DNA of 64,000 nt, taken from positions 1,424,501-1,488,500 of the forward strand of contig NZ_CP018099.1 in NCBI RefSeq assembly GCF_001886815.1. Direction: 5' to 3'. The first letter of the stretch is position 1. Each line of letters begins with the position of its first letter. The notes under the pieces are model-generated. The model did not search any database. It had not been told where the DNA came from and saw only the letters and a list, made by a program, of their open reading frames with translations. This DNA comes from Caldithrix abyssi DSM 13497 (GTDB lineage: Bacteria; Calditrichota; Calditrichia; Calditrichales; Calditrichaceae). A program made the position numbers and the translations under genes. Below, piece after piece: positions 1-9,479 of the stretch.

Positions 1-689
1 GGCGGAAAGGACTGGAAAGAGGAAACCTCAACGTCTTGATTTTCCAGGTCTTTGTAAACCAATGTACCTTCCGGGGACATGTCGTTGCCAAAATTGGAGA
101 TGACCACGCCAAAGCGCGTGGTTTTCCAGCCGGTATCGTAATAAATGCCCAGGTCAAAGAGCAGGGCGTTCATAGTCAACTCGACAATATTTTCCTGCAT
201 CCATTTAGTGGAAAGGCCGAAGCTGAATTTGTCCGTCATGCGCCGGGCATAGGTCAAACTGATTAAAAAGTCGCTGTAAGAGAAGTAGCGCCCGGTTCCC
301 AGCGGTTGAAATTCGGTGGTCTCTTTCATCTCATCGGTGTGTAGATAGGTGATGGCCAGGCCGAGGGAATTGGTGGAATTGATATGGTAAACCAGCCCGG
401 CGTATTCCAGTTGAACTTCAACCAGCCATTGGGTGTGCGAAAAGAAGACAGAATGCTGATCAAAGTTGTTCAGTCCGGCCGGATTCCAGTAAAGCGCTTC
501 GGCGTCGTTGGCGATGGCCACATAGGCTTCGCCCATGCCCAGGGCGCGGGAGCCCTGACCGATTTTAAGAAACTGAGCGCTCGAGGTTCCTCTGCGTTGA
601 CCGCCCAGATCCGGGAATAGCTGGGCCTGAACGCGAGTCGTTACGCCGGAAATGAAGAGGAAAATCAAAAAGTATGTTAATTGTTTCAT
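1..689 (-). CDS. PorV/PorQ family outer-membrane protein, 3' end missing
   Basis: Reading the minus strand from an ATG at 689 gives about 229 residues before the window edge, so the C-terminus lies outside. An N-terminal signal peptide (MKQLTYFLIFLFISGV) is followed by the conserved block AQFLKIGQGSRALGMGEA and then ALYWNPAGL, which are hallmarks of the PorV/PorQ (UPF0164) beta-barrel family. Known members assist type IX secretion or sit in the outer membrane as FadL-like barrels. An in-frame ATG at 704 is an alternative start; neither has a strong ribosome site. It is the last gene of a minus-strand cluster with a TonB-dependent receptor 31 bases upstream and T9SS-type cargo proteins further up, which fits an outer-membrane role. 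Which PorV paralogue this is cannot be told from the fragment. Confidence 0.85.
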   Translation of the reverse strand, partial: MKQLTYFLIFLFISGVTTRVQAQLFPDLGGQRRGTSSAQFLKIGQGSRALGMGEAYVAIANDAEALYWNPAGLNNFDQHSVFFSHTQWLVEVQLEYAGLVYHINSTNSLGLAITYLHTDEMKETTEFQPLGTGRYFSYSDFLISLTYARRMTDKFSFGLSTKWMQENIVELTMNALLFDLGIYYDTGWKTTRFGVVISNFGNDMSPEGTLVYKDLENQDVEVSSFQSFP

Positions 690-720
690 CTTTATGCTGA
701 TCATCGTTTACATCGCTCCG

Positions 721-3585
721 TTAAAATTCCAGTGAAAATCCAAGCAAAATGTGCCGCGGGGCACGATAACGGGCCGGATCGAAAGGATAGGGATCGTGCG
801 GCCAGTGACGATCCGGATAAACCGGGTCGTTCCAGCTTATGGGTACCGGATCTCCGTATTCGTAAGCTCTTCCCGTTACGGGATTTATGATTTGTGCGTT
901 TTTATTGTTAAATAAATTGCGGATCTCAAAATAGAAGATGTAGTGCACGTCCCAAAGATCGAAATATTTTTTAAAGCTCAGGTCCACCCACTTCCAGTTG
1001 CTGCCGATCTTGCTGTACAGCGTTTTTTCTTCTACGTCGTATTCCGTGAGGTAGATGGGGCGGCCATCGGAACGGTACTGACCGGAAAAGACCACCGGCG
1101 TGTATCGGCGCCCGGCCTGAGCAAAAAAGTGCAGATTCAGGTTCCATTGATTAAACAGTTTGATGCCGAAGATTTCCGGCTTTTGATCTTTGGTGACGCG
1201 AAAGGACAAATTACCGGAAATTTGCCAGGGACGATCCCAGGCGGCGTAAGATTCGCGAATCGGTACGTCCTGGCCGGTGGCGCTGCGATCGATTTGCAGA
1301 ATGGAAGAAGCGTTAGACGATTTCGTTGTTGTGATGGAGTAGCTTGCCGCAACATTGCCGAACAGATATTTCCCGATGCGCGTTTTGTATTCTATCTCGA
1401 TGCCGCGCGCCCGGGCGTAGTCTAAATTGACATAGGTGTAGGCGGTTTGTCCGCCGCGTCCGGGTAAACGGAAACGCGTGGTTTTAACATAATCAAAAAT
1501 ATCCTTGTAATAGGCGGAGATACTTAACACATCGTTTTCGGTGAATTGATTGCGCAAGCCCAGTTCATACTTTACACTGGTTTCGGGATTTAGCGCCGGA
1601 TTTCCATAGGTCTGATAGGCCGAACGTGCGCTCACCGTTGATAGACCGGAATAGACAAACTGCGGACGGGGGCGTTTGGAAAAATGGCCGTAGTTGAAGT
1701 AGAGCATCTGGTTGTTGCTGACCGGAAAGGAAACGCCGATGCGCGGCATGAGTCGCGCCTTTACGCGTCGCCCGAAAAAGTTGAATGAATCTTTTTTGTA
1801 TTTTTCGCGCTGATCCGGGCTGATGAAATTGGTGGTGTCTTCGATGGCCCGGTCGGCAAAGGCGCCGGGCGCCCAGTAATCCAGCCGCAGACCGGCGTTC
1901 AAAATAAAACCGCCAAAGCGGATATCGTCCTGAAAGTAAAAGGCGCCGTCTGCGGGATAAACATGGAATAGATCCTGGCTGGAACCATAAGGCCCGGCGA
2001 ACGGCTCCTGAATATCGATCAATTGCATCTCTTTAAAAGAGATTTCTATACCGGTCTTAAAGGTGTGCACATCGCCGGAATGGTGCGTCAGATCGCCTTT
2101 AATCGTGTAGGAGTACATGAAGTGGTCGTGCCAGGAAAGGGCGTTACCGTAATCGTAAAAACCATCTCCGGGAATGACGCGCACTTTAGTGGAATCGCCA
2201 TAAGGTGTGTAATACTCCACCGGCAACCGCGGCACATCCAGCGGCTGGGTGTAACCATTCCACAAATCATCGCCCCATTCGGAACGCAGCTGCGCAAAAT
2301 AACGACTGAATTTTAGTTCGTAAAAGGTGGTGGAATTGAGCGTATGGTTCCAGATTAAAGAAATTTGCTCATTGTCGTGCGTAAAGGTGTTAAAATTATC
2401 CAATAGCTTCATGTATTTGTACGGAAAACCCGGTCTGGGTTCCACATAGTTCAAATTGGTTTGCAAAGTTTGTGTGTTCTGATTGATCACCAGCGAACGG
2501 TTGTAGGTGTAAGTCAACTTGTGCGTGGGATCGATTTTCCAGGTTAGTTTAATGAGCGCGCTCCACAGATTGTTCTGACGGGGCGCAAAAAAGTCCTGGT
2601 CAACCAGCCCGCCCAGAGTTGGCGCAATGGAAGAGTGGAGTTGCTTTGCGGTGGCTCGGGTGTAGTCGTCAAAGATTTTGTTTTGCAGATTTAAGAAGAA
2701 GTAGAACCGCCCGGGCAGTTTTAATCCCGCCTTGTTCATAATATTGGTAATCGGTTCCGGGCCGCTTAAACTAAAATCCCAGTGATCGGTGTTAAAACTG
2801 AAATCTTTGTCGCGGAATTGGCCGAACAGGTGATCGGTTTTGTAAGAAAAATAACCCTCCAATTTGTCGCCGCCCGATTTGGTTTTAACGCTGATGATGC
2901 CCGAGGTCGCCTGTCCGTACTCGGCTTTATAGCCGCCGGTAAGCACCTCGATCTCCTGAATGGCGTAAGAGCTGAGCCGTAAACCAAAACCGGTGCCGGC
3001 AAGCGGATCCTGTACGGAGAGACCTTCTACCAGATACTGGGATTCATACGAACGGCTGCCGCGGATGTACAGGGCGTCGTCCTGTTTAGTGACGCCGACC
3101 TGCTGACTGACCAGGTCGGTGACGTTTTCCACGATGCGGTTTTTAATTTCATCTTCGGTAAGAGTGCGGGCCGTGGTGGTCTGCTCCAGATCCATTAAAG
3201 GCTTTTCACCAATGACAGTGATCTCCTGTCCCAGCGCCAGAATAGAAGGCTCCATCTGAAAGTTTAAAGTCAGCGTCTGGCCCGGCTCAACCTTTACGCC
3301 GGTTTGCTGGATGACTTTATAACTGACATAAGAGACTTCAATGGTGTAAACGCCCGGTTCGATTTTAGGGATGATGAAGAACCCTTCGAGATCGGTGGAG
3401 GCTCCGTAATAGGTTCCTTTGACGATAATGTTCACGCCAACCAGCGGTTCGCCGGTTTCTTTGTCGGTAACCAGCCCGCGAATAGTGCCGGGCTTTTGCG
3501 CCCAGAGCAGAGAACCGCTCATAATCAGCAAGATCAGAAAAATTTTATTGAAACCATTCATTTGCTTTAATCCGTTGTAAATCAT
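721..3585 (-). CDS. TonB-dependent receptor with carboxypeptidase-like N-terminal domain
   Basis: This is a 954-residue outer-membrane receptor. After a signal peptide (about residues 9-30) comes a carboxypeptidase-regulatory-like beta-sandwich (about 33-115, with GEPLVGVNIIVKGT). A plug domain follows (about 125-235, with DALYIRGSRS and YGQATSGIISVKT), then a long beta-barrel. The last residue is phenylalanine, as usual for outer-membrane barrels. The family takes up ligands using energy from TonB/ExbB/ExbD, and a complete exbB-exbD-exbD-tonB set lies at 30.7-32.8 kb. Its start codon overlaps the stop of the upstream lipoprotein gene by four bases (ATGA), so the two are probably translationally coupled. 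The substrate cannot be read from the sequence. No SusD-like partner is present, so it is not a classic SusCD pair. Confidence 0.92.
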   Translation of the reverse strand: MIYNGLKQMNGFNKIFLILLIMSGSLLWAQKPGTIRGLVTDKETGEPLVGVNIIVKGTYYGASTDLEGFFIIPKIEPGVYTIEVSYVSYKVIQQTGVKVEPGQTLTLNFQMEPSILALGQEITVIGEKPLMDLEQTTTARTLTEDEIKNRIVENVTDLVSQQVGVTKQDDALYIRGSRSYESQYLVEGLSVQDPLAGTGFGLRLSSYAIQEIEVLTGGYKAEYGQATSGIISVKTKSGGDKLEGYFSYKTDHLFGQFRDKDFSFNTDHWDFSLSGPEPITNIMNKAGLKLPGRFYFFLNLQNKIFDDYTRATAKQLHSSIAPTLGGLVDQDFFAPRQNNLWSALIKLTWKIDPTHKLTYTYNRSLVINQNTQTLQTNLNYVEPRPGFPYKYMKLLDNFNTFTHDNEQISLIWNHTLNSTTFYELKFSRYFAQLRSEWGDDLWNGYTQPLDVPRLPVEYYTPYGDSTKVRVIPGDGFYDYGNALSWHDHFMYSYTIKGDLTHHSGDVHTFKTGIEISFKEMQLIDIQEPFAGPYGSSQDLFHVYPADGAFYFQDDIRFGGFILNAGLRLDYWAPGAFADRAIEDTTNFISPDQREKYKKDSFNFFGRRVKARLMPRIGVSFPVSNNQMLYFNYGHFSKRPRPQFVYSGLSTVSARSAYQTYGNPALNPETSVKYELGLRNQFTENDVLSISAYYKDIFDYVKTTRFRLPGRGGQTAYTYVNLDYARARGIEIEYKTRIGKYLFGNVAASYSITTTKSSNASSILQIDRSATGQDVPIRESYAAWDRPWQISGNLSFRVTKDQKPEIFGIKLFNQWNLNLHFFAQAGRRYTPVVFSGQYRSDGRPIYLTEYDVEEKTLYSKIGSNWKWVDLSFKKYFDLWDVHYIFYFEIRNLFNNKNAQIINPVTGRAYEYGDPVPISWNDPVYPDRHWPHDPYPFDPARYRAPRHILLGFSLEF

Positions 3586-5021
3586 GGTTTAAAAATGTCA
3601 TTGAAAACAATTTTAAAAAACTCGTTTAAATTGTTGTTGGCCTGCAAATAGTGCAATGGCGTCGCCGAAAAAATGAAATCGTAAGCGTCTGTTCCGTGCT
3701 TGTTGTCGTTACGCCCTAACAGAATAAAAATCGGGTCCTCGGTCGATCTGGGATCGTCGTAGCGATAAAGAGGAATGGCCGTCGGCTTGGGCTTTAATCC
3801 CATTAAGCCAACAATAATCTTGCTTACTTTGAGTTCGGGCAGTTGTACGCCAAACAGCTCGTCAATGGATTGCTGCCCCGTTGAATCGGCATAGTAAACG
3901 CTGTTTGTAGTAATAAAATTAAACATTTTCCCCAGCGAATCGACCGGCGTAAATTCCAGCGGATTGCCCAGCGCGCCAAAGCCCTGATTAAATTGTACGG
4001 AATAGATGATCTTTCCGCCTGTTGCCAGAAATTCCGGAATGGCCACCTGGGCGGTGATAAAGTGTTCATCCGTTTCCTGAATTAAATCGCAGTACCAGAT
4101 GATGCGTTTAAACAGTTTAAGCGTTTCGATAAATTGCAAACGCGAAGCAGGAAACTGTTCCTCGATGTTCCAGTAATCGAAGCCGGCCTGCGGATCGATT
4201 TCCGGTAAAATTTGCGAGAGCATGGATTTGTAGTAGCGATCCGGATAGTTGGACTGGGCTTCATTGGCGAAATCGTCGATCAATAAATATTCGCCTTTTG
4301 GTTCTTTTACATACCAGGTGCCTCTTTGCGGCATGCGGATGATCGGGCTGCGGCTATTGGCCACATCAACCGCCCGGATATAGAAGACGTGCTCGCCCTG
4401 CGTCAGACCGCTGTCGGCCGTTAACGTCAGGTTGCGACGAAAACCGGCAATTTTACGCCATTGAGTCGTATCGTCCAGGGCGTATTCAAAATACACGATG
4501 GTGGAATCCCCATCCAGATCATTGGCCTGCCAGATGAAGCTGGCCACAGTAAAGGTTGTGTCCGGAATGCGGCTGGAAGGCAGCCAGTTAATCGTCGGGC
4601 TGGTGTTTTTAATCGGAAATAACTGCTTAGCCGGGGTAGGATCCCAGGCTCCGTCGTTATCCACTGCCCGTATTTGAAACACATAACTGGTTTCGGCGCC
4701 GGTAATTTTCAGCGGAAAGGTCAAAGAACGTTCCTGTGTCCACTGCCAGTCGCCGGAATCGGGAAAAGCCTCCCACGTGTAGTAAAAACCAGTGATAAAG
4801 CCGTCTTCATCGCGTCCGTCCCAGAACAACTTTTGAATGCTGGCCGTGTGATTTAAGGTGTCTTTTCCGGTCGATTGCACAAAGAGAAAGGTTTCCGGAG
4901 GCGAATTGGGATGATATTCTCCGGTAATTTTTTCTTTACAGGAATAGACAACGCTTAACAACGCCAGGCTTAAGCCAATTTTAAATGTCGTTTTTAATAA
5001 ATTTTGCATAGTACTCTTCAT
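3582..5021 (-). CDS. Probable surface/periplasmic lipoprotein with fibronectin-like repeats
   Basis: The 479-residue product has a hydrophobic leader ending in LALLSVVYSC, a plausible lipobox with the lipid-bearing Cys near residue 28. Two Ig/fibronectin-like segments follow: residues about 40-135 with VFQIRAVDNDGAWDPTP, and about 140-240 with FYIRAVDVANSRSP. Both carry the aromatic-rich IRAVD strand seen in such domains. The C-terminal half (about 245-479) resembles no family I recognise with confidence. It has a RRIIWYCDL-like core and may have a Rossmann-like fold. An in-frame ATG at 5009 preceded by GAAGAG is an alternative start. The gene is coupled by a 4-base overlap to the receptor downstream, so it is probably a partner lipoprotein for that receptor. 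Confidence 0.7.
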   Translation of the reverse strand: MKSTMQNLLKTTFKIGLSLALLSVVYSCKEKITGEYHPNSPPETFLFVQSTGKDTLNHTASIQKLFWDGRDEDGFITGFYYTWEAFPDSGDWQWTQERSLTFPLKITGAETSYVFQIRAVDNDGAWDPTPAKQLFPIKNTSPTINWLPSSRIPDTTFTVASFIWQANDLDGDSTIVYFEYALDDTTQWRKIAGFRRNLTLTADSGLTQGEHVFYIRAVDVANSRSPIIRMPQRGTWYVKEPKGEYLLIDDFANEAQSNYPDRYYKSMLSQILPEIDPQAGFDYWNIEEQFPASRLQFIETLKLFKRIIWYCDLIQETDEHFITAQVAIPEFLATGGKIIYSVQFNQGFGALGNPLEFTPVDSLGKMFNFITTNSVYYADSTGQQSIDELFGVQLPELKVSKIIVGLMGLKPKPTAIPLYRYDDPRSTEDPIFILLGRNDNKHGTDAYDFIFSATPLHYLQANNNLNEFFKIVFNDIFKP

Positions 5022-5051
5022 CTAATGTTAAACCACACTTCAACCACTCAT

Positions 5052-5115
5052 CAACCATTCAACCATTCAACTATTCAACCATTCAACTATTCAACCATTC
5101 AACTATTCAACTATT
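5052..5115. repeat. Octanucleotide microsatellite CAACYATT, 8 units
   Basis: Eight head-to-tail copies of CAACCATT or CAACTATT fill this gap between two minus-strand genes, with a degenerate unit just before. The same octamer family recurs at 47218-47256 and, on the other strand, at 59711-59760. Confidence 0.9.
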
Positions 5116-5117
5116 AA

Positions 5118-5142
5118 AGAGGGCAGGCAAAACCCGCCCTCT
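5118..5142 (-). terminator. Hairpin downstream of the 5155-7164 gene
   Basis: AGAGGGC and GCCCTCT form a 7-bp stem just past the stop codon of the upstream minus-strand gene. The tail on the minus strand is only TTTAATAG, so it may be a weak or factor-assisted terminator. Confidence 0.55.
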
Positions 5143-5154
5143 CATTTAAATGCT

Positions 5155-7164
5155 TTATTTTATAAGCAACATTTTACGTGTTTGTTTAAAGTTTTCGCCT
5201 TTCAGCGTGTAGAAGTAAATGCCTGCGCTCACCAGATTGCCGGCATCGTCTGTTCCATCCCAGCTTAAGCGATGGGCGCCCGCAGGTTGTAAACCATTCA
5301 GCAACGATTTCACCTTGCGACCCAACACATCGTAAATATCCAGACGATAGTTACCCTGTTTAGCAAGGTAAAATTCGATGGTCGTGGTCGGGTTGAACGG
5401 GTTGGGATAATTTTGCTTTAACTGAAAGGTGGAGACAACCGGCGCTTCCACGATATCGGTGGTATGTCCCTGAATATCGTTTACCGTTCTGGGGATGATT
5501 TTGTAATTTCCATAGCTGTAGTAGTGAACGGCGACGATTTCATCGATGTGATCATTCAGAGCAAAAGTGGAATCACGGTTTCCGCTAAAATCAAGCGCCA
5601 GATCGTCAACGCGCAATTCGCCCGTTCCGTCATCTACGGTAAATTCGCCAAAGTTGCTGGGCGAATCGGGGAAGGGATTGGCAACCGTCAAATTGGAAAC
5701 GCGCACCAGGCACGATTCATACGCTTCGGCATCAGGGCCGCCGGTTTTGATCTGACCGGTGGTCACATCCATCGGCGTTACAGTATTGCCGGTGCTCAAA
5801 AGCGTAAGACCCGTGGCGCTGTCGGTAACCACGATGCGTGTAACGCCAAAGCGCTCTTCAATGACGCCGGTTACTTCAATTTCATCGCCGATATGCAGGC
5901 CCGAATGATAGGTGTCGCGCACCTGTATGCCGTACCAGGGCTCTTCAATTTGCTGGATGACAAAAAAGCCCGGAAAATGCGAAGAATCGGAAACAACAAT
6001 ACCGCGCAGGGTTACTTCGTAGCCGACATAAGGAGAAGCATCGTTGGGGTAGCCCCATGTGTACTGAACGTCTTTGATGTCCAGGTTGCCGGTGCGTACT
6101 ACATAGGAGTAAATTTCGTAAGACGTATCGCCGGGCGCGGTGGTAAAGTCGCCGGCATCGTCTTCCGCAGAAATAAAGTAGCGCACGTAACTGCCATCAA
6201 CCTGATTGGGAATTTTTGCCATAAAAGTATCTACGCCGCTAACGGTCATGTCCACTTCCATAAATGGATTCCAGTCAACGCTGTAATGGAGCGTGGCTTT
6301 GGTAACGGCTGTGTTGTCTGTAATATTTGCATAAATGGTTACGTCCGTTCTCGGTGTCGGAACGCCAGGAACTCGCGAAACTTCATGAATGACCGGCGGG
6401 TTGGAAAGGATTTCCAGATCGGCATCCGTTCTGGGGTTAACGGTGTACTGATCAACGTTAACATGACGTACAAATCCTTTAACATGTAATTGGGTGCCGG
6501 TGGGCGGCCACTGATAAACATTGTCGTCAAAGCGACTGCGGAACCACATGAAATAGTCATCCAGATATGTGAGCCCACCCGTGGCGTCGGTAATAGACGC
6601 GGTGTTGGAGCTGAGGTTATTGTTGACAATCGAAACGTCGCTTAAGGTCACCCACATCGATTCCCATTGCTCGGCAACGCTGTTGTTGGAGAGATCGGCG
6701 GTGGTAAGTTGCAGCGGATCCGGCAGCGGATTGCCTGTGGAAACAATTTCGATGGGCACAACCGGATTGGTTAACAGGGCCATCTGCGTTAAACCGCTGT
6801 ATTCATCGATTACGCCGGTAAAATAGCAAATCATGCCCGGTTCAACAAAGCTGAATAAGGTATTGACTTCCGTCGTATCGTGCTGGATAATGAAAAAACC
6901 GCTCCACGGTTTCGGGAAACTATCCGGATCAATCACATACGTGGCCCAGCGTGCGCCCACATAAAGATCGCGCGGGTAGTGCATAACCATGGCTTTTACA
7001 ACTACCGTGTCTCCAAACAGGGGAGATTGTTCGGAACTGGCCGGATCGACAACATGCTGGATGTCGTAAACCGTAACCGTGTCGTAAGCCGCTGTTTGCC
7101 CGAAAAGGTTAAAGGCAAACACAAAAGTTAACAACGTAATAATTAGAAAGTAGCGTTGATGCAT
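5155..7164 (-). CDS. Secreted protein with OB-like domains and T9SS type A sorting domain
   Basis: The start chosen is the ATG at 7164 because AGGAGGTG lies six bases upstream (7171-7178); a longer in-frame reading from 7194 would bury this ribosome site. The 669-residue product begins with a clear signal peptide (MHQRYFLIITLLTFVFAFNL). It contains two or three repeats with a D-V-x-L-x-G-x-V pattern (for example YVGYEVTLRGIVVSD and IGDEIEVTGVIEER), like OB-fold DNA/sugar-binding modules found in secreted nuclease-like proteins, with no catalytic motif that I can identify. The C-terminus carries QNYPNPFNPTTTIEFYL and ends GENFKQTRKMLLIK, a type IX secretion sorting domain. It is therefore probably exported by T9SS and anchored or released at the surface. 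Function is unknown. Confidence 0.85.
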   Translation of the reverse strand: MHQRYFLIITLLTFVFAFNLFGQTAAYDTVTVYDIQHVVDPASSEQSPLFGDTVVVKAMVMHYPRDLYVGARWATYVIDPDSFPKPWSGFFIIQHDTTEVNTLFSFVEPGMICYFTGVIDEYSGLTQMALLTNPVVPIEIVSTGNPLPDPLQLTTADLSNNSVAEQWESMWVTLSDVSIVNNNLSSNTASITDATGGLTYLDDYFMWFRSRFDDNVYQWPPTGTQLHVKGFVRHVNVDQYTVNPRTDADLEILSNPPVIHEVSRVPGVPTPRTDVTIYANITDNTAVTKATLHYSVDWNPFMEVDMTVSGVDTFMAKIPNQVDGSYVRYFISAEDDAGDFTTAPGDTSYEIYSYVVRTGNLDIKDVQYTWGYPNDASPYVGYEVTLRGIVVSDSSHFPGFFVIQQIEEPWYGIQVRDTYHSGLHIGDEIEVTGVIEERFGVTRIVVTDSATGLTLLSTGNTVTPMDVTTGQIKTGGPDAEAYESCLVRVSNLTVANPFPDSPSNFGEFTVDDGTGELRVDDLALDFSGNRDSTFALNDHIDEIVAVHYYSYGNYKIIPRTVNDIQGHTTDIVEAPVVSTFQLKQNYPNPFNPTTTIEFYLAKQGNYRLDIYDVLGRKVKSLLNGLQPAGAHRLSWDGTDDAGNLVSAGIYFYTLKGENFKQTRKMLLIK

Positions 7165-7355
7165 GAGCAACACCTCCTGATTTAAATGGTACAAATCTGA
7201 TAATGAAACAAACCGATACGTGTTTTTCTATCTTTAATATAGCTGTACAGATTACTCTCCAGCGCAGGCGCGCGTATGGAATTCAAGCCTGCTGTTTTAA
7301 ATCATACCCATTTAAGTTTAGCCAACAATCGTTTCCGATACTTTTTCACCGTGTG

Positions 7356-9479
7356 TTATTTAATGACCACAAATTTACCGGTGTATATTTTGCCGTTATC
7401 CAGGTCTTTAACGGAAAAGAGATACAGCCCTGTGGCCAGCGCCTGATCGGCCTCGGTTACCAGATCCCAGGCATGCTCGCCGCCGGGGAAAACCGTTTGC
7501 ACATTGGAACCGAAATTGGCAAAGCGTTCATACCATTGTACATCCTGACCACGGTAGGTTTCTGCATTGTGGATAAAGCTTCCCACCAGATCTCCGGCCA
7601 GGGTGTAAATGCGCACTTCACAATTAGCCGGCAAATTGTAAAAGTAGAGTTTCCTCTGGCGTTCCTGCGTGCCGTCCCACAGAGCGTTAACACGGTAAGG
7701 ATTAGGATACACGCCAATTTCCAGTTCTTTATCTTCTGGCATGGCCGGGGTGCCGGGCGTAACCACCACCACATTCTGCAGGCGGCTGCTTTCCAGGCTT
7801 GGTAAGGAGATGGATGCGTCGCCGCTGTCGAAGGCGGTTACAGAAAAAGCATACTGCCAGCCATTATGCAGGCCGTCAATTTCTATCTGATAGTAAAATT
7901 CGGTCTCTTTTACCTCTTTGGTTACCGGATCAATATAGGTGCCTGTTTTCGGCTGATCCAGACGGATTTCGTCAAAGCCGGTGTCGTAAAAAAGGCCGTC
8001 TATCACATCAAATTCCCGGATTAGCTGCATGCTGGAAAAAATACCTTCCGAAGAACGATCGTCGTTCAAAAAGGAACGGTAAATACGATATCCTTCAAAG
8101 TCTTTATTTTTGGAGATTAGATCGACGGAGTTTTCAGCGGATTTATCCCACATGATGGTTACCTTGCCATTGCCTGGAATTATTTTGACGATGGGCGGCG
8201 TGGGCGGCGTGGGTAAAATATAGCGATCTAATTTGCCATTGTTATTCACATCTTCGGTGGAATCGGTTCCCACAAAATCCAATTTACCGTTGCGGTTAGA
8301 GTCTTCGCCGTAATACGCCTTTTGCGCCCAGGCAATGTTTTCGTAAAGATTGGCCTTGGCGTCGTCATCGTCCACGGTGGCCGGATTAAAGCCCGCTTTT
8401 TTGGCGCAAACAATGGCAAACACCACATTAATAGATTGGCCCGGATCAATGCGCTCAAAGGGGCCGGTGGAAATCAAGCTCATCCAATTACCGGGACGCT
8501 GATAGAGATTAGTCCAGTAAATGTCGTCGGGAAAATTGGTACGCATGCGTTCGTAACGCAGTACTTCTTCCCGCGGCGGTTGTTCATATTCTTCAATGCC
8601 GCCGGAAAACAGCCACCAGTTGTGCGTCACCTTACCCCGATATTTTTGGTCGCCGGGCTGCGGATCGGCGCCTAAAAAGGTAATGGACACGTAGCTGTCG
8701 GTGTAACCGGGATCTCCGTCATAATCGTAGCAGTACACCATCTTCATCTCATCATTGTCTTTGTAGCCCACGCCGGCATGCTGATAAAAAGGCGCGCCGA
8801 TGCGCGGCGGCGTAATGTTCACATTGCGCACAACCAGGTCAGCCCATAAACCCACATAAACGTCTTTTAAAGTGTCGTCCCACACATTGGTGATGGTGTA
8901 ATTTAAAATGACGAAATCGTCGGCAAACGGATAGTTCCAGGCATAAGTTTCCATGTGCACGGCAATGCCCATCGGATTATGCCCAAATATCTGATTGGTG
9001 GTTCCGGGAACGTAGGTGTTGGTGTCTGTAAAATCGGCCACAAAATCCTGATGACTGACGGCTTCGGGCGAGTAGAATTGATTATCCAGCAGAGAAGACC
9101 GTTCGAGAATGACATCGAGCGGATCGGCCGTGTTGGTAAATTCGAAATTGGTTGATCCGCCGGCCTGGAAACGGGCCGAGTTAAACGCGCCGGTTGTTAC
9201 TTTAATACCGGAAGAGGTCTGCGCCCCTACCCATAAACCGCCGCCAAACAGGTGCTCCACTCCGGAACCTTTTGGGTATTCACAGGAAGGTTGATCGACT
9301 GGCACCTGCTTAATAAAACCATCGCCAATGGTGCCGTAGTTGGAAACGGTCAGGCCGATATTGCCAACATTGGTAAACTTGGAGTTATCGTCGATGGTTG
9401 GTTTGGATAAAGTCTGCGCCTCAAGGCGCGAAAAAAACAAGCACAAGGTTAGAATTAAAATCTTTCTCATAATCCCCAT
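7356..9479 (-). CDS. Large secreted protein with Ca-loop motifs and T9SS-type C-terminal domain
   Basis: The 707-residue product starts with a signal peptide (cleavage probably after SRLEAQ). The first ~400 residues are an undefined extracellular module rich in aromatic residues. Two dockerin/EF-like calcium loops follow (DSNRNGKLDF and DVNNNGKLDR, about residues 395-415), then a fibronectin-like segment (about 425-570). The end (VYPNPYRVNALWDG through GLYLFSVKDLDNGKIYTGKFVVIK) matches the type A sorting module of T9SS cargo. An in-frame ATG three codons downstream (9470) sits behind GGGG and may be the true start. It lies 191 bases upstream of the next T9SS-type gene in the same direction. 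No enzymatic activity can be assigned. Confidence 0.82.
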   Translation of the reverse strand: MGIMRKILILTLCLFFSRLEAQTLSKPTIDDNSKFTNVGNIGLTVSNYGTIGDGFIKQVPVDQPSCEYPKGSGVEHLFGGGLWVGAQTSSGIKVTTGAFNSARFQAGGSTNFEFTNTADPLDVILERSSLLDNQFYSPEAVSHQDFVADFTDTNTYVPGTTNQIFGHNPMGIAVHMETYAWNYPFADDFVILNYTITNVWDDTLKDVYVGLWADLVVRNVNITPPRIGAPFYQHAGVGYKDNDEMKMVYCYDYDGDPGYTDSYVSITFLGADPQPGDQKYRGKVTHNWWLFSGGIEEYEQPPREEVLRYERMRTNFPDDIYWTNLYQRPGNWMSLISTGPFERIDPGQSINVVFAIVCAKKAGFNPATVDDDDAKANLYENIAWAQKAYYGEDSNRNGKLDFVGTDSTEDVNNNGKLDRYILPTPPTPPIVKIIPGNGKVTIMWDKSAENSVDLISKNKDFEGYRIYRSFLNDDRSSEGIFSSMQLIREFDVIDGLFYDTGFDEIRLDQPKTGTYIDPVTKEVKETEFYYQIEIDGLHNGWQYAFSVTAFDSGDASISLPSLESSRLQNVVVVTPGTPAMPEDKELEIGVYPNPYRVNALWDGTQERQRKLYFYNLPANCEVRIYTLAGDLVGSFIHNAETYRGQDVQWYERFANFGSNVQTVFPGGEHAWDLVTEADQALATGLYLFSVKDLDNGKIYTGKFVVIK

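Noticed and set aside
721-3585. SusC of a polysaccharide utilisation locus
   Set aside because: No SusD homologue, glycoside hydrolase or sigma/anti-sigma pair lies next to it, and the upstream lipoprotein has Fn3-like rather than SusD-like features.
5052-5115. CRISPR array or phage attachment site
   Set aside because: It is a pure 8-nt microsatellite without spacers or a nearby integrase.
5464-6489. 341-codon open frame on the plus strand inside the T9SS-type gene
   Set aside because: It lies antisense to a gene with signal peptide and sorting domain; no ribosome site and no family resemblance.
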